Notes: a model not told the origin generated them from the sequence alone. A stretch of 64,000 nt of DNA from Enterobacter huaxiensis (GCF_003594935.2 NZ_CP043342.1:2604001-2668000), one strand, 5' to 3'. Shown: positions 36,019 to 46,147, counted from the stretch's first letter. Program-made: numbers and translations.

Positions 36019-36363
36019 AGCTGGGGTGAAGCAGGTATCGATTATTTACAGGAAGACTACGGCAGCGGTTTTGCCTCAACCGAAACGGACGCCTTTCGCG
36101 CCATGAACCCTAACGCCATGGTGCCGGTGCTGATTAATGGTGATTTTGTGCTACTCAATTTGCCGCTATCTGGCTCGTAAGGTCGGTCGTGACGACCTGT
36201 TGCCTGCACCTTTACTCTGGCCGATGTGGTGCTGGGGCTGTCGGTGAACCGCTGGAAAATGACCCCGTTCGATCGCCCGGACTTTCCCGCTATCGACGCC
36301 TGGTTCGAGCAGCTGAACCAGCGTCCGCCTTTTTTACGCCACGGAAATAACGGGATGCTGTAA
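36019..36363 (+). pseudogene. glutathione S-transferase pseudogene
   Basis: A GST N-terminal stretch is recognisable: GIDYLQEDYGSGFASTETDA, then FRAMNPNAMVPVLINGDFVL. The reading breaks, and another frame carries SICRYLARKVGRDDLLP. After a deletion of roughly 70-80 codons comes the GST C-terminus: FTLADVVLGLSVNRW, then FPAIDAWFEQLNQRPPFLRH, ending at TAA 36361. The start of the gene is missing as well. It is a multi-lesion remnant. The remaining 240 bp to the next gene show nothing recognisable. Confidence 0.85.
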
Positions 36364-36604
36364 CCCTGGCGCCATACCGGAAATCCTTGCTCTTGTGCAT
36401 GCACTTATTGCCTGGCAAAGCGCGCGGAAAAAATATGCTTTGCAAATGAATGTTCAATAAACACTGTTTTAGCATGGTTAATTTAATTAATTACAAAACG
36501 ACGACTCACCTCCGGCGAGATAATAATTAAGCCGTGTCCTGGACATCCAGTGAACTGACTTTGTTAGCCTGCTTGTTCAGGGGAAGCTCAAACGGAGGTA
36601 ATCT

Positions 36605-37348
36605 TTGCTGATTAAGCTTAAGAAAGCACGAACGCATCAGGAGGATCGCCTGCTCGCCCTGTGGCTGGCGACCTCCGCAGGTCTACTGAACGCCATTGCG
36701 CTTGGGGCATTTGGCTTCTTTCCTTCCCACATGACGGGCAATACTTCACAATTATCCAGCGAAGTCTCCTCAACAGATTTAAACGATGTTCTTTTTTTTG
36801 GCGCTATTATTCTCTCCTTTGTGTCGGGAGCGATAGTTGCACGCATTATCGTTTTATGGGGCATTATCCATAATGTGAGACTGGTATTTAGCCAGATTTT
36901 ATTTGTCGAAGGCGTATTGCTCGCAGGCGTGTCGCTGTATGAAATGTATTTCCACTCGTTCTCGACAAATCGTGAAATTATCATCTTCCTCTGCGGGTTG
37001 ATGGGGATCCATAATTCTACCTCCACGCAGCTTTCCAGCGGACGCGTGAGATCGACCCATATTACCGGTACGTTAACCGACGCGGGCATCGCGCTGGCCT
37101 CCGTGGTGGTCGCGATGCTGCGTCGGGATTACTCCAAAGATACGGCTGCGCAACGAAGCCAGCTAAAAACCCATTTAACCACCCTTTTTTCCTTCATTAC
37201 CGGCGGTATTGCGGGGCTGATCCTGTTCAGGTGGTTTGGGTTTAATGCGATGCTCGCGCTTGGCGTGATGCTCATGCTCGTGGCCATGTTTTCCATCATC
37301 ACCATCTCGCTTCGCGTGCGGAGGGTTCGCGCCACTTTCGGTAAATAG
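36605..37348 (+). CDS. DUF1275 (YoaK-family) membrane protein
   Basis: 247 residues; the start is TTG at 36605, set by a perfect GGAGGT (36594-36599), with no suitable ATG near. Six transmembrane helices are predicted. The family motifs SAGLLNAIALGAFGFFPSHMTGNT and GIHNSTSTQLSSGRVRSTHITGTLTD are both present. The function is not established; the family is often found beside stress or efflux genes. It stands alone. Confidence 0.85.
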   Translation: MLIKLKKARTHQEDRLLALWLATSAGLLNAIALGAFGFFPSHMTGNTSQLSSEVSSTDLNDVLFFGAIILSFVSGAIVARIIVLWGIIHNVRLVFSQILFVEGVLLAGVSLYEMYFHSFSTNREIIIFLCGLMGIHNSTSTQLSSGRVRSTHITGTLTDAGIALASVVVAMLRRDYSKDTAAQRSQLKTHLTTLFSFITGGIAGLILFRWFGFNAMLALGVMLMLVAMFSIITISLRVRRVRATFGK

Positions 37349-37367
37349 CCCCCTGCGGATTTCCTGC

Positions 37368-37448
37368 AAGTGACACTGTCACTTTCCGTTTTTGTCTTTA
37401 GGACTATTCTGCCTGACCCACATTCAGGCCTTATCCCATAAGGCCTGA
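37368..37448. repeat. two inverted repeats between the DUF1275 gene and the osmU operon
   Basis: AAGTGACA-C-TGTCACTT (37368-37384) is a near-perfect 17-bp dyad of operator type. TCAGGCCTTAT (37424-37434) pairs perfectly with ATAAGGCCTGA (37438-37448) over CCC. Neither is followed by a T-run. They may end the upstream transcript or bind a regulator. A CTATAG -10-like element follows at 37519-37524. Confidence 0.5.
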
Positions 37449-37607
37449 CACAAGGTTCCCTGTAGTTTCATAGGGTTACTTATTTTGCCCCTTCGCTGGA
37501 ACCCTTCCCATTCACTTGCTATAGCTGATGTACCCCTGCCAAAACATGGCATAACAACAGGCAACCGGTGGTTGCTATAACGCATGCGCACAGGGAGACA
37601 CACCGCA

Positions 37608-38318
37608 ATGCACCCTTTACTCAAACGTTCGCTGCTTTTTGTCGGCGCGATTATCGTGGTCCTCGCCCTGCTCATCTGGGGCATTGGGCTGGAGACGATC
37701 AAAGCGCGTCAGGTTGACCTGGTCTATCTCGGGCAACAGCATTTGATTCTGGTTTTCTCATCTATGTTCTTTGCCCTGCTCGTCGGTATCCCAAGCGGCA
37801 TTCTGCTGAGCCGTCCGGCGGCGCGCGGCGTCGCTGAATACGTGATGCAAATCTTCAACGTGGGCAACACCCTGCCGCCGCTGGCCGTTCTGGCGCTGGC
37901 GATGGTCGTGATTGGCATCGGCGATACGCCTGCCATCATCGCCCTGTTCCTCGCCTCGCTGCTGCCGATTGTGCGCAACACCTATGCGGGACTGTGCTCG
38001 GTGCCTGCCTCGTTGCTGGAAGCGGCTAACGGTATTGGAATGACCAAATGGCAGCGCCTGCGCCAGGTCGAAATTCCTAACGCCTGGCCGGTGATGCTCT
38101 CGGGCATTCGTATTGCTACTGCCATCAATGTGGGTACGGCGCCGCTGGCGTTCCTGATCGGCGCCAGCAGCTACGGCGAGCTGATTTTCCCCGGCATTTA
38201 CCTCAACGACTTCCCGACGCTGATCCTGGGCGCGGCGGCCACCGCCCTGTTTGCCCTGATCCTCGATACCCTGCTGGCGGCGCTGGGTCGCGTGATGAGT
38301 CCGCATCTCGCTCGATAA
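37608..38318 (+). CDS. osmY: OsmU osmoprotectant ABC permease 1 (Salmonella OsmY-type)
   Basis: 236 residues from ATG 37608 (GGGAG upstream). A ProW/OpuCB-like inner-membrane permease with about six helices and the cytoplasmic EAA loop (LLEAANGIGMTKWQRLRQVEIPNAWPV). It is the first gene of a four-gene osmoprotectant importer in the order permease, binding protein, permease, ATPase. That is the Salmonella osmU (osmVWXY) arrangement, found there too between dmsD and clcB. The symbol clashes with the unrelated E. coli periplasmic OsmY. Expected substrates are glycine betaine and choline-O-sulfate. Confidence 0.82.
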   Translation: MHPLLKRSLLFVGAIIVVLALLIWGIGLETIKARQVDLVYLGQQHLILVFSSMFFALLVGIPSGILLSRPAARGVAEYVMQIFNVGNTLPPLAVLALAMVVIGIGDTPAIIALFLASLLPIVRNTYAGLCSVPASLLEAANGIGMTKWQRLRQVEIPNAWPVMLSGIRIATAINVGTAPLAFLIGASSYGELIFPGIYLNDFPTLILGAAATALFALILDTLLAALGRVMSPHLAR

Positions 38319-38336
38319 CAATAACAAGGAGCTTTT

Positions 38337-39236
38337 ATGAGACTGATTTCCAGCCTGACGGCCTTCTGCGCCGCAGCGCTTTTCACCAGCCAGACGCTGG
38401 CCGCCCCGCTGATTCTGGCGACCAAGAGCTTTACCGAACAGCACATTCTTTCCGCGATGACCGTGCAGTACCTGCAAAAGAAAGGCTTTCAGGTCCAGCC
38501 GCAAACCAACATTGCGACGGTCATTTCACGTAACGCGATGATCAACAAACAGATTGATATGACTTGGGAGTACACCGGCACCTCGCTGATTATCTTCAAC
38601 CACATCAATAAGCGCATGTCGCCGCAGGAGTCGTATGAGACGGTGAAACGCCTGGACGCAAAGCACGGTCTGGTGTGGCTCAAACCCGCCGATATGAACA
38701 ACACCTACGCTTTCGCCATGCAGCGTAAACGCGCCGAGGCGGAGCACATCAACACCATGTCGGAGATGGTGGCAAAGATTGAACAGGTTCGTAAAACCGA
38801 TCCGGACAACAACTGGCTGCTGGGCTTAGACCTGGAATTTGCCGGGCGCAGCGACGGCATGAAGCCGCTGCAGGCCGCCTACAGCATGACGCTGGACCGC
38901 CCGCAGATCCGTCAGATGGATCCGGGGCTGGTATACAACGCCGTGCGCGACGGGTTCGTTGATGCCGGGTTGATCTACACCACCGACGGACGCGTGAAAG
39001 GCTTCGACCTGAAGGTGCTGGAAGATGATAAAGGTTTCTTCCCGAGCTATGCGGTGACGCCAGTGGTGCGCAAAGACACGCTGGACGCCAATCCTAGTCT
39101 CGAGGAGGCGCTCAACACCCTCTCCGGCCAGCTTAATAACGACGTTATCACCGAACTGAACAAGAAGGTGGATATCGACCATCAGTCACCGCAGCAGGTC
39201 GCCCGAGATTTCCTGCGTAGCAAACAGTTGCTGTAG
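38337..39236 (+). CDS. osmX: OsmU periplasmic glycine-betaine-type binding protein
   Basis: 299 residues with a signal peptide (cleavage after QTLAA) and an OpuAC-type solute-binding fold: [20 protein letters not shown] at the start and [11 protein letters not shown] in the first lobe. Aromatic-rich positions are suited to binding a quaternary ammonium ligand. Free periplasmic protein without lipobox. Start 19 nt after the preceding permease; AGGAGC precedes the ATG. Confidence 0.9.
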   Translation: MRLISSLTAFCAAALFTSQTLAAPLILATKSFTEQHILSAMTVQYLQKKGFQVQPQTNIATVISRNAMINKQIDMTWEYTGTSLIIFNHINKRMSPQESYETVKRLDAKHGLVWLKPADMNNTYAFAMQRKRAEAEHINTMSEMVAKIEQVRKTDPDNNWLLGLDLEFAGRSDGMKPLQAAYSMTLDRPQIRQMDPGLVYNAVRDGFVDAGLIYTTDGRVKGFDLKVLEDDKGFFPSYAVTPVVRKDTLDANPSLEEALNTLSGQLNNDVITELNKKVDIDHQSPQQVARDFLRSKQLL

Positions 39237-39244
39237 GAGGCGCT

Positions 39245-39892
39245 ATGGAGACGATTCACTACATTCTGGATAACTGGGACTACCTGTTAACCCTGACGCT
39301 GCAGCACCTGTGGCTTGTCGCACTGGCCGTCGGGCTGGCGATCGTCATCGGCGTACCACTGGGGATCCTGATTGTCCGGCATAAATGGCTGGCGACACCG
39401 GTACTGGGGATTGCCACCCTGGTACTGACCATTCCGTCAATCGCCCTGTTCGGCCTGATGATCCCACTCTTTTCGCTGATCGGTCAGGGTATCGGTGCCC
39501 TGCCCGCAATCACCGCGGTATTTCTGTACTCGCTGCTGCCGATTGTGCGCAATACCCACACCGCGCTCGACAGTCTGCCGCCCGGCCTGCGTGAAGCGGG
39601 CCGCGGTATCGGCATGACCTTCTGGCAGCGTCTGCGCTGGGTTGAAATTCCGATGGCGCTGCCGGTGATTTTCGGGGGTATTCGTACGGCGGTAGTAATG
39701 AACATCGGCGTGATGGCCATTGCCGCCGTTATCGGCGCGGGCGGGCTTGGCCTGCTGCTGCTTAACGGCATTGGCGGGAGCGATATTCGTATGTTAATTG
39801 CGGGCGCGCTGATGATTTGTCTTTTAGCGATTGTGCTCGACTGGCTGCTGCACCGTTTGCAGGTTGTACTGACTCCGAAGGGGATTCGATAA
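39245..39892 (+). CDS. osmW: OsmU osmoprotectant ABC permease 2
   Basis: 215 residues with five to six transmembrane helices and the EAA loop GLREAGRGIGMTFWQRLRWVEIPMALPV. It pairs with the first permease to form the channel. GGAGG lies before the ATG, and the gap from osmX is 8 nt. Its TAA overlaps the ATG of the ATPase gene (TAATG). Confidence 0.9.
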   Translation: METIHYILDNWDYLLTLTLQHLWLVALAVGLAIVIGVPLGILIVRHKWLATPVLGIATLVLTIPSIALFGLMIPLFSLIGQGIGALPAITAVFLYSLLPIVRNTHTALDSLPPGLREAGRGIGMTFWQRLRWVEIPMALPVIFGGIRTAVVMNIGVMAIAAVIGAGGLGLLLLNGIGGSDIRMLIAGALMICLLAIVLDWLLHRLQVVLTPKGIR

Positions 39893-41028
39893 TGATAAAA
39901 CTGGAAAACCTCACCAAACAATTTTCGTCGAGCGTTAAGGCCGTGGATAACGTCAACCTGAACGTGCCCGAAGGCGAAATGTGCGTCCTGCTCGGTCCGT
40001 CCGGCTGCGGTAAGACGACCACACTCAAGATGATAAACCGCCTTATTGCCCCAAGCAGCGGGACGATCCTGATTAACGGGGAAGATACCAGCGGAATGGA
40101 TACCGTTACCCTGCGCCGCAATATTGGCTATGTTATTCAGCAGATTGGTCTGTTCCCGAACATGACCATTGAAGAGAACATCACCGTCGTGCCGCGCATG
40201 CTGGGCTGGGATAAAGCGCGCTGTAAAACCCGCGCCGAGGAGCTGATGGATATGGTGGCGATGGATCCGCACAAGTTCCTGAATCGCTACCCGCGCGAAA
40301 TGTCCGGCGGCCAGCAGCAGCGTATCGGCGTGATCCGCGCCCTGGCCGCAGATCCTCCGGTCCTCCTGATGGATGAACCTTTCGGTGCGGTCGACCCGAT
40401 AAACCGCGAGGTGATCCAGAACCAGTTCCTCGAGATGCAGCGCAAGCTGAAAAAGACGGTGATGCTGGTCAGCCACGATATCGATGAGGCCCTGAAGCTG
40501 GGCGACCGTATCGCCGTCTTCCGTCAGGGTCGCATCGTTCAGTGCGCCAGCCCGGATGAGCTGCTGGCGAAACCGGCGAACGAGTTTGTCGGCTCGTTTG
40601 TCGGCCAGGACCGCACCCTGAAGCGCCTGCTGCTGGTGTCGGCGGGTGACGTGACCGACAGACAGCCAACGATTACGGTTCGCGAGTCTACCCCGCTTCC
40701 GGAAGCTTTTGCCACCATGGATGATAACGATATCCGCGCCATTACCGTGGTTGACGAGCACGGTAAACCGCTGGGCTTTGTGAAGCGCCGCGAAGCGCGG
40801 AACGTTAGCGGCAGCTGTGGCGACATTCTGCACCCGTTCCGCATGACCGGTAAGGCCGAAGATAACCTGCGCGTGGTGCTGTCTCGCCTGTATGAGAGTA
40901 ATACCAGCTGGATGCCGATCGTGGATGAGGACGGACGCTATAACGGCGAGATTTCGCAGGATTATATTGCGGAGTACCTGAGCTCCGGCCGTACGCGTCG
41001 GGCGCTGAATATTCATAGCGAGAGCTAA
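39892..41028 (+). CDS. osmV: OsmU ABC ATPase with C-terminal CBS domains
   Basis: 378 residues from ATG 39892. Walker A is GPSGCGKTTT, the signature MSGGQQQRIGV, Walker B VLLMDEPFGAVDP and the switch His in LVSHDIDEA. After residue about 250 come tandem CBS modules (ITVRESTPLPEAFATMDDND..., then SRLYESNTSWMPIVDEDGRYNGEIS). In OpuA- and ProV-type transporters these gate activity by ionic strength. Energises osmoprotectant import. Confidence 0.93.
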   Translation: MIKLENLTKQFSSSVKAVDNVNLNVPEGEMCVLLGPSGCGKTTTLKMINRLIAPSSGTILINGEDTSGMDTVTLRRNIGYVIQQIGLFPNMTIEENITVVPRMLGWDKARCKTRAEELMDMVAMDPHKFLNRYPREMSGGQQQRIGVIRALAADPPVLLMDEPFGAVDPINREVIQNQFLEMQRKLKKTVMLVSHDIDEALKLGDRIAVFRQGRIVQCASPDELLAKPANEFVGSFVGQDRTLKRLLLVSAGDVTDRQPTITVRESTPLPEAFATMDDNDIRAITVVDEHGKPLGFVKRREARNVSGSCGDILHPFRMTGKAEDNLRVVLSRLYESNTSWMPIVDEDGRYNGEISQDYIAEYLSSGRTRRALNIHSES

Positions 41029-41048
41029 TCATTTCTCCCGCGACAAAT

Positions 41049-41073
41049 AAGCCCGCATTTGGATTGCGGGCTT
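41049..41073. terminator. bidirectional terminator after osmV
   Basis: AAGCCCGCA (41049-41057) pairs with TGCGGGCTT (41065-41073), followed by AGTTGTTT. It abuts the stop of the converging lipoprotein gene. Confidence 0.8.
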
Positions 41074-41569
41074 AGTTGTTTGTCACGCCGTCCCCTGGTT
41101 TGAAGTAAAACGTATTCGTTATGCCCTTATGCTCATCACCGGCTACGTACTGCCAGTTTCTCAGTGCATACAATGTTTCCCTTTCGAATACACCCGGCGG
41201 TTCAGCGTTAATCACCTCTATATTTTCAATTTTTCCGTCACTGGAGACGTCATAGCGAACGGTAACGCTACCGTTAATTCGCCTGGCTGCTGCTTGCGCG
41301 GGATAAAAAGGCATTGGCGCGGTAACCGTTTTGAGTCCGCTGTTTGCAGAGCCTTCCCTGCCGGCATCAGATCCACTGAGGTTTATGGGGAAACTGACCC
41401 CTGCACCAACGCCAATGCCATTGCTTCCCCCTCCGATTCCAACTCCACCGCTGGTCGTACAGCCCGAAAGCAATAGGGCTGTCATTGCAATAAAGGTATT
41501 TCGTTTCGCCAGGCTGGCCGCCGTGTCTACAGCAGAATTGAGTTTGATAACTGCCGCTATGCTGTTCAT
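41072..41569 (-). CDS. TonB C-terminal-domain lipoprotein
   Basis: 165 residues. A lipobox (LLLSGC, Cys about 37) lies unusually far from the N-terminus, so the true start may be downstream of the one given or the leader may be extended. A Gly/Ser-rich linker (GGVGIGGGSNGIGVGAG) leads to a TonB_C domain of about 90 residues (PAQAAARRINGSVTVRYDVS, then LYALRNWQYV). It lacks the proline-rich spanner and N-terminal membrane anchor of TonB, so it is not an energiser; such lipoproteins may act in envelope complexes. Function unknown. Confidence 0.75.
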   Translation of the reverse strand: MNSIAAVIKLNSAVDTAASLAKRNTFIAMTALLLSGCTTSGGVGIGGGSNGIGVGAGVSFPINLSGSDAGREGSANSGLKTVTAPMPFYPAQAAARRINGSVTVRYDVSSDGKIENIEVINAEPPGVFERETLYALRNWQYVAGDEHKGITNTFYFKPGDGVTNN

Positions 41570-41707
41570 GGTTTTACCCTATATTGAGGCATGTTCAGAT
41601 ACATTATCAGCCCTCCATGATACAGCGCCACATTTCGCACCGGTTCCTTATGCTAACGCCACGAATTCCCATCACAATATTGTATCCCCCACCTTAAATT
41701 ACGACCC

Positions 41708-43018
41708 ATGCAACGTCTTCACGCTTACCCCGACATACGAGCGATGTTTCGCCGGCTTCCGATCGCCAGCGCCACCGGCATACTGGCCGCGCTGGCCGTT
41801 GCCGTATTTCGCCACGGCATGTATCTGCTCGAGTGGCTGTTTCTCAGTAACGACAGCGGCAGCCTGGTGAACGCTGCCGCTGCGCTATCCCCCTGGCGAC
41901 GTGCGTTAACGCCTGCTCTGGGCGGGCTGGCAGCAGGGTTATTGCTGTGGGGATGGCAACGCCTGAACGCACAGCGTCCGCATGCGCCCACCGACTATAT
42001 GGAAGCGCTGGAAACGGAAGACGGGCAGTTCGATTACGGATCAAGCCTGATAAAATCCCTCGCCTCACTGCTGGTGGTTGCCAGCGGGAGCGCCATCGGC
42101 CGAGAAGGGGCGATGATCCTGCTTGCCGCCCTCGCCGCCTCCGTATTCGCCCGGCGTTTTACGCCGAAATCTGAGTGGAAGTTATGGATCGCCTGCGGCG
42201 CCGCAGCAGGGATGGCCAGCGCGTACCACGCGCCGTTAGCGGGCAGCCTGTTTATTGCTGAAATTTTGTTCGGCACGCTGATGCTGGCCTCACTCGGTCC
42301 GGTAGTCATTGCCGCTGTTGTGGCGCTGCTTACGACGCGCCTGTTAAGCCCCGGCGCGAACACCCTTTATGACGTTCATCTCAGCGGGCTCCTCAGCGCA
42401 GTGGATTATACCCTGATCGTGGGAATGGGGGTTCTGGCCGGCCTGTGTGGCCCGCTGCTGATGGGGTTAATGGCGTTTAGCCACGGCCTGTTTCTGCGCC
42501 TCAAACTCTCGCCGCCCTGGCAGCTGGCGCTGGGCGGGCTGATCGTCGGGCTGCTGTCGCTCCTGACGCCAAAAGTCTGGGGCAACGGCTACAGCGTGGT
42601 GCAGACATTTCTGCACTCACCGCCGTTACTGTCCGTCATCACCGGCGTGTTTATCTGCAAGCTTCTGGCGGTGCTGGCGAGCAGCGGCTCAGGGGCACCC
42701 GGCGGGGTATTCACGCCGACCCTGTTTGTCGGCATGGCAACGGGGATGGTGTTCGCGCAGGTATTTGCCCTGTGGTTTCCAGGGGCGGAAACGGCGATTT
42801 TACTGGGGCTGGCGGGCATGGCGACGCTGCTCGCCGCGACAACTCACGCGCCGATAATGTCTGCCCTGATGGTATGTGAAATGACCGGGCAGTATTTTTT
42901 ACTACCCGGTTTGCTGGTGGCGTGCGTTATTGCGTCGGTGCTGTCCCAGACGTTACGCCACGACTCTGTCTACGGACACCATGCTGCCGAAGGCAGAGAG
43001 GTCGATGTAATGCGCTAG
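41708..43018 (+). CDS. clcB: ClC-family chloride channel/antiporter ClcB
   Basis: 436 residues as given; E. coli ClcB (418) begins at MFRRL, which corresponds to the in-frame ATG at 41744, an equally likely start as neither has a good SD. ClC selectivity motifs are present: [22 protein letters not shown] and the C-terminal Tyr region. The first motif reads GREGAM where GREGP is usual, as in E. coli ClcB. It helps extreme acid resistance with ClcA. Its last 66 nt overlap the end of bioD2 on the other strand. Confidence 0.93.
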   Translation: MQRLHAYPDIRAMFRRLPIASATGILAALAVAVFRHGMYLLEWLFLSNDSGSLVNAAAALSPWRRALTPALGGLAAGLLLWGWQRLNAQRPHAPTDYMEALETEDGQFDYGSSLIKSLASLLVVASGSAIGREGAMILLAALAASVFARRFTPKSEWKLWIACGAAAGMASAYHAPLAGSLFIAEILFGTLMLASLGPVVIAAVVALLTTRLLSPGANTLYDVHLSGLLSAVDYTLIVGMGVLAGLCGPLLMGLMAFSHGLFLRLKLSPPWQLALGGLIVGLLSLLTPKVWGNGYSVVQTFLHSPPLLSVITGVFICKLLAVLASSGSGAPGGVFTPTLFVGMATGMVFAQVFALWFPGAETAILLGLAGMATLLAATTHAPIMSALMVCEMTGQYFLLPGLLVACVIASVLSQTLRHDSVYGHHAAEGREVDVMR

Positions 43019-43648
43019 CTCGCGCTGCTCGGCGCGCGGCAGATAGGGCAGCTCGCCGACCAACGGCCCGGGCAGCTTTTTGCTCAAAACGTCGATAATT
43101 TCAGCGTAGTGCGCCAGACCCGGGTTGATGCGGTTCGCGACCCAGCCAACCAGCGGCAGACCGTCATTGGCAATCGCCTGCGCGGTCAGTAGAGCATGGT
43201 TTATACACCCCTCCTGAATGCCGACGACCATCACCACGGGCAGCTGTTCCTGTACGACCCACTCTGAAAGCGGGCGTAAATCGTTCATCAGGCTGCGCCA
43301 GCCGCCGGTGCCTTCAACAACGACGTGGTCAACCTTCTCGCTCAGGCTTGCCAGTCCATCGGACAGCAGGCTGTAGTTGATCAGGCCGCTGTGGGCCACG
43401 CTGCTTTCATCTTCGCTGAGTGCGATAGGGTTAACGGCGTGATAGGGCAACTCCAGCGACGAAACGCTTTGCAGAACCAATGCGTCTTTATTGCGCAGTC
43501 CCTCTGGCGTCTCTTTACTGCCTTTCGCGACGGGTTTATACCCTGCAACACGTTCGCCACTTGCCGCCAGGGCTTGCAGCAATGCGCGGGATACAACGGT
43601 CTTCCCGACAGAGGTATCAGTACCCGTTACAAAGAAACGCTTAAGCAT
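42953..43648 (-). CDS. bioD2: dethiobiotin synthase paralogue BioD2 (YnfK)
   Basis: 231 residues, as in E. coli YnfK. The P-loop [12 protein letters not shown] is at the N-terminus, catalytic Lys in GYKPVAKGS, and [13 protein letters not shown] supplies the Walker B Glu. It converts 7,8-diaminononanoate, CO2 and ATP to dethiobiotin in biotin synthesis. A second enzyme to the bio-operon BioD. It converges on clcB with a 66-nt 3' overlap and is preceded upstream on the same strand by mlc. Confidence 0.94.
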   Translation of the reverse strand: MLKRFFVTGTDTSVGKTVVSRALLQALAASGERVAGYKPVAKGSKETPEGLRNKDALVLQSVSSLELPYHAVNPIALSEDESSVAHSGLINYSLLSDGLASLSEKVDHVVVEGTGGWRSLMNDLRPLSEWVVQEQLPVVMVVGIQEGCINHALLTAQAIANDGLPLVGWVANRINPGLAHYAEIIDVLSKKLPGPLVGELPYLPRAEQRELAHYIDLSAFGSMVSVDRVVA

Positions 43649-43778
43649 GACTCATTCCACCTCTTGGGTATGCTTCGAAAATATAAACCAAGTAAATAAT
43701 TCAGTGGGGGAAGTCTACGGGATGCGTGCGCTATCCGGCTTGAGATAGCGCAATATTTCTTACATCAATGGAAAAGAG

Positions 43779-44999
43779 TTAGCCCTGCAGGAGACGAATC
43801 AATAACGAGCCGTTGTACATCGCGTCTTTCACCAGCGCCGCGCCGGCCATCGTCCCCTGGTTTGAGAACTGCGTACTTTCAACCACGATGTTTTTACTGT
43901 AGGCGGGCAGCGCCTGCTGGTTGATACAGGCGGAAATCGCCGGGAAGAGGATATCCGCCGCCTGGCTGAGGGGCGAGCCAATCAGGATTTTTTGTGGATT
44001 AAAGAGATTGACCATAATGGCGAGAATGCGGCCCACATTGTTGCCGACACCGGTAATAATATCCTTCGCCAGCAGATCGCCCTGTCGCGCCGCCGCGCAG
44101 AGGGAATCAACGGTTAACGGCTGGCCGTGCAGCGAAGAACTCATCGACTGGCTCAGCCGCACCTGCGCCAGCTCAAGCACGCTCTCAACGCTGGCAATGG
44201 TTTCGAGACAGCCGTGGTTGCCGCAGTAACAGCGTTTACCATAAGGATCGACCTGGGTATGGCCTATTTCTACCAGGCTGCTGCTGCCGGCGTGCAGCAA
44301 GCGTCCGTCGGTGATGACCCCTGCCCCTACGTTGTGATCAATCACCACCTGAATGACGTCACGCGCCCCGCGCGAGGCGCCGAACAGCGCCTCCGCCATC
44401 GTCCACGCGCTGATATCATGCTGGATGTAAACCGGTACACCGGTATGGTTTTCCAGCACCTCGCCCAGCGGCATCTCTTTCACGTCTTCATAGAACGGCA
44501 TGCGGTGCACGATGCCGTTTTCCGTGTCGATAATACCCGGCATGGTGATTGCGATGGACGTTAAGCGCTCAAGACGCTGCTGGTGACGAATAAAGAACTG
44601 ATCGATAAGCGCCACGATGGCGTCCTGCAGAGGCGTTTCGGCCTTGAGCGGCAGCTCCAGGCGGTCTTCCACCACCAGCTTGCTGCTTAAATCACGCAGG
44701 GCGAGGAAGATTTCACCGCGGCTAATGCGCAGCGACAGGTAGTGCCACGCTTCGGTCTCGACAACCAGCCCGACAGCGGGACGGCCCCTGCTGCCCGGCT
44801 CCTGAATTTCCGTCTCCTGAACAAGATGCGCTTCCAGCATTTCGCGGACAATCTTGGTAATACTGGCGGGTGCCAGTTGTGCCAGGCGCGAGAGATCGAT
44901 ACGCGAAACCGGACCAAGCTGATCAATCAGGCGATAAACCGCGCCAGCGTTGGTCTGCTTAATCTGATCGATATGCCCTGGCTGACTATCAGCAACCAC
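43779..44999 (-). CDS. mlc: Mlc, global repressor of sugar uptake (DgsA)
   Basis: 406 residues if started at GTG 44999 (GGGAG upstream), the E. coli length and start; the open frame extends 20 codons more without support. An N-terminal winged HTH (SRIDLSRLAQLAPASITKIVREML) precedes a ROK-family domain with the zinc site (GHTQVDPYGKRCYCGNHGCLE). Glucose uptake sequesters Mlc on membrane EIICB-Glc, derepressing ptsG, manXYZ, malT and ptsHI. Confidence 0.96.
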   Translation of the reverse strand: MVADSQPGHIDQIKQTNAGAVYRLIDQLGPVSRIDLSRLAQLAPASITKIVREMLEAHLVQETEIQEPGSRGRPAVGLVVETEAWHYLSLRISRGEIFLALRDLSSKLVVEDRLELPLKAETPLQDAIVALIDQFFIRHQQRLERLTSIAITMPGIIDTENGIVHRMPFYEDVKEMPLGEVLENHTGVPVYIQHDISAWTMAEALFGASRGARDVIQVVIDHNVGAGVITDGRLLHAGSSSLVEIGHTQVDPYGKRCYCGNHGCLETIASVESVLELAQVRLSQSMSSSLHGQPLTVDSLCAAARQGDLLAKDIITGVGNNVGRILAIMVNLFNPQKILIGSPLSQAADILFPAISACINQQALPAYSKNIVVESTQFSNQGTMAGAALVKDAMYNGSLLIRLLQG

Positions 45000-45126
45000 C
45001 TCGTACTCCCTTATTTTCGAGCTTCGAAATAAACTGTGGGCTATGGTGAAGCACTTCAATGGCCGTCGTCAAATATTTACTTAGCCATGTGATTTACTGC
45101 ACATTTTCACCCACTTTTCCCTATAA

Positions 45127-46026
45127 TTAGCGCCCTGCAGAGGCGGCGATAAGCTGGTTTTTGAAACGCTGTGCCGCGTGGCTCTGCTCATGATGCTTCG
45201 ACCAGACCAGCCACATTTCCGATACCGCGTCTTTTTCAGCAATCGCCACCCAGCGCATTTCCCGCAATTGTACCCGTTTAAAGGAGGCCGGGAGAATAGA
45301 TACGCCCAATCCTGCGGCGACCAGCCCAATAATGGTCATTGCCTCGCCAACCTCCTGGGTAATGACCGGCGCCAGATCGTAGCGGCGCATCAGCCCAAGA
45401 ATGTCGTCATACAGACCGGTTCCTACCTGCGGGTCAAAGAAGACAAATGGCTCTTTCGCCAGCTCCGCCAGCGTGACGGACGGCTGCCCGGCTAAGGGAT
45501 GGTCGCGCGGGATCATCGCCATAAGCGGTTCACGCAGGATAACCTGCCATTCCAGCGTCTCCGGCAGCTGGGTGTTACGCATTAAGCCCAGATCGAGCGA
45601 ACCTTCATTGAGCGGGGATATTTGCTCACGGGTATTAATTTCGCGGGTCTGAATATGCACGTCGGGGAAATGGCGACGAAACGACGAGAGGGTTTCCGAG
45701 ACGGCGCTGATAAAGGGTGCCGACGAGGTAAAACCGATACGCAATTCACCGGTTTCCCCCAGGTAAAGACGCTCTGCCCGTGCGGCCGCGTCATTGACCA
45801 TGCTCAGGATTTGCCTGCTGTCCGCCAGGAACTGCCTTCCTGCTGCGGTTAGGCTCACGCTGCGGTTGGTGCGCGCCAGCAGACGTGCCCCAACCTGCTG
45901 TTCAAGAATCTGAATTTGCTGGCTCAGCGGCGGCTGTGAGATGTTCAGCCGCGACGCCGCACGGCCATAGTGCAGCTCTTCAGCCACGGCAACAAAGTAG
46001 CGCAGGTGACGCAGTTCGATATTCAT
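45127..46026 (-). CDS. ynfL: LysR-family regulator YnfL
   Basis: 299 residues: N-terminal HTH (HYGRAASRLNISQPPLSQQIQILEQQVGARL) and a LysR effector domain. Divergent from the MFS gene ynfM, as in E. coli, with a 121-bp shared control region. Family practice suggests it activates ynfM. Effector unknown. Confidence 0.93.
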   Translation of the reverse strand: MNIELRHLRYFVAVAEELHYGRAASRLNISQPPLSQQIQILEQQVGARLLARTNRSVSLTAAGRQFLADSRQILSMVNDAAARAERLYLGETGELRIGFTSSAPFISAVSETLSSFRRHFPDVHIQTREINTREQISPLNEGSLDLGLMRNTQLPETLEWQVILREPLMAMIPRDHPLAGQPSVTLAELAKEPFVFFDPQVGTGLYDDILGLMRRYDLAPVITQEVGEAMTIIGLVAAGLGVSILPASFKRVQLREMRWVAIAEKDAVSEMWLVWSKHHEQSHAAQRFKNQLIAASAGR

Positions 46027-46147
46027 ATCTTTAAAGTATCATTTGAGATTATTAATATATTAGACAGAATATTTACATTTTCCTACTCTGATCCCGTGGT
46101 CATACCCGTCACCCGAAGACACGGGGATGTTTAAGCAAGGAATACGT

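Noticed and set aside
39484..41016. 510-codon frame antisense to osmV
   Set aside because: Opposite strand of a gene with all ABC ATPase motifs; translated composition is not protein-like.
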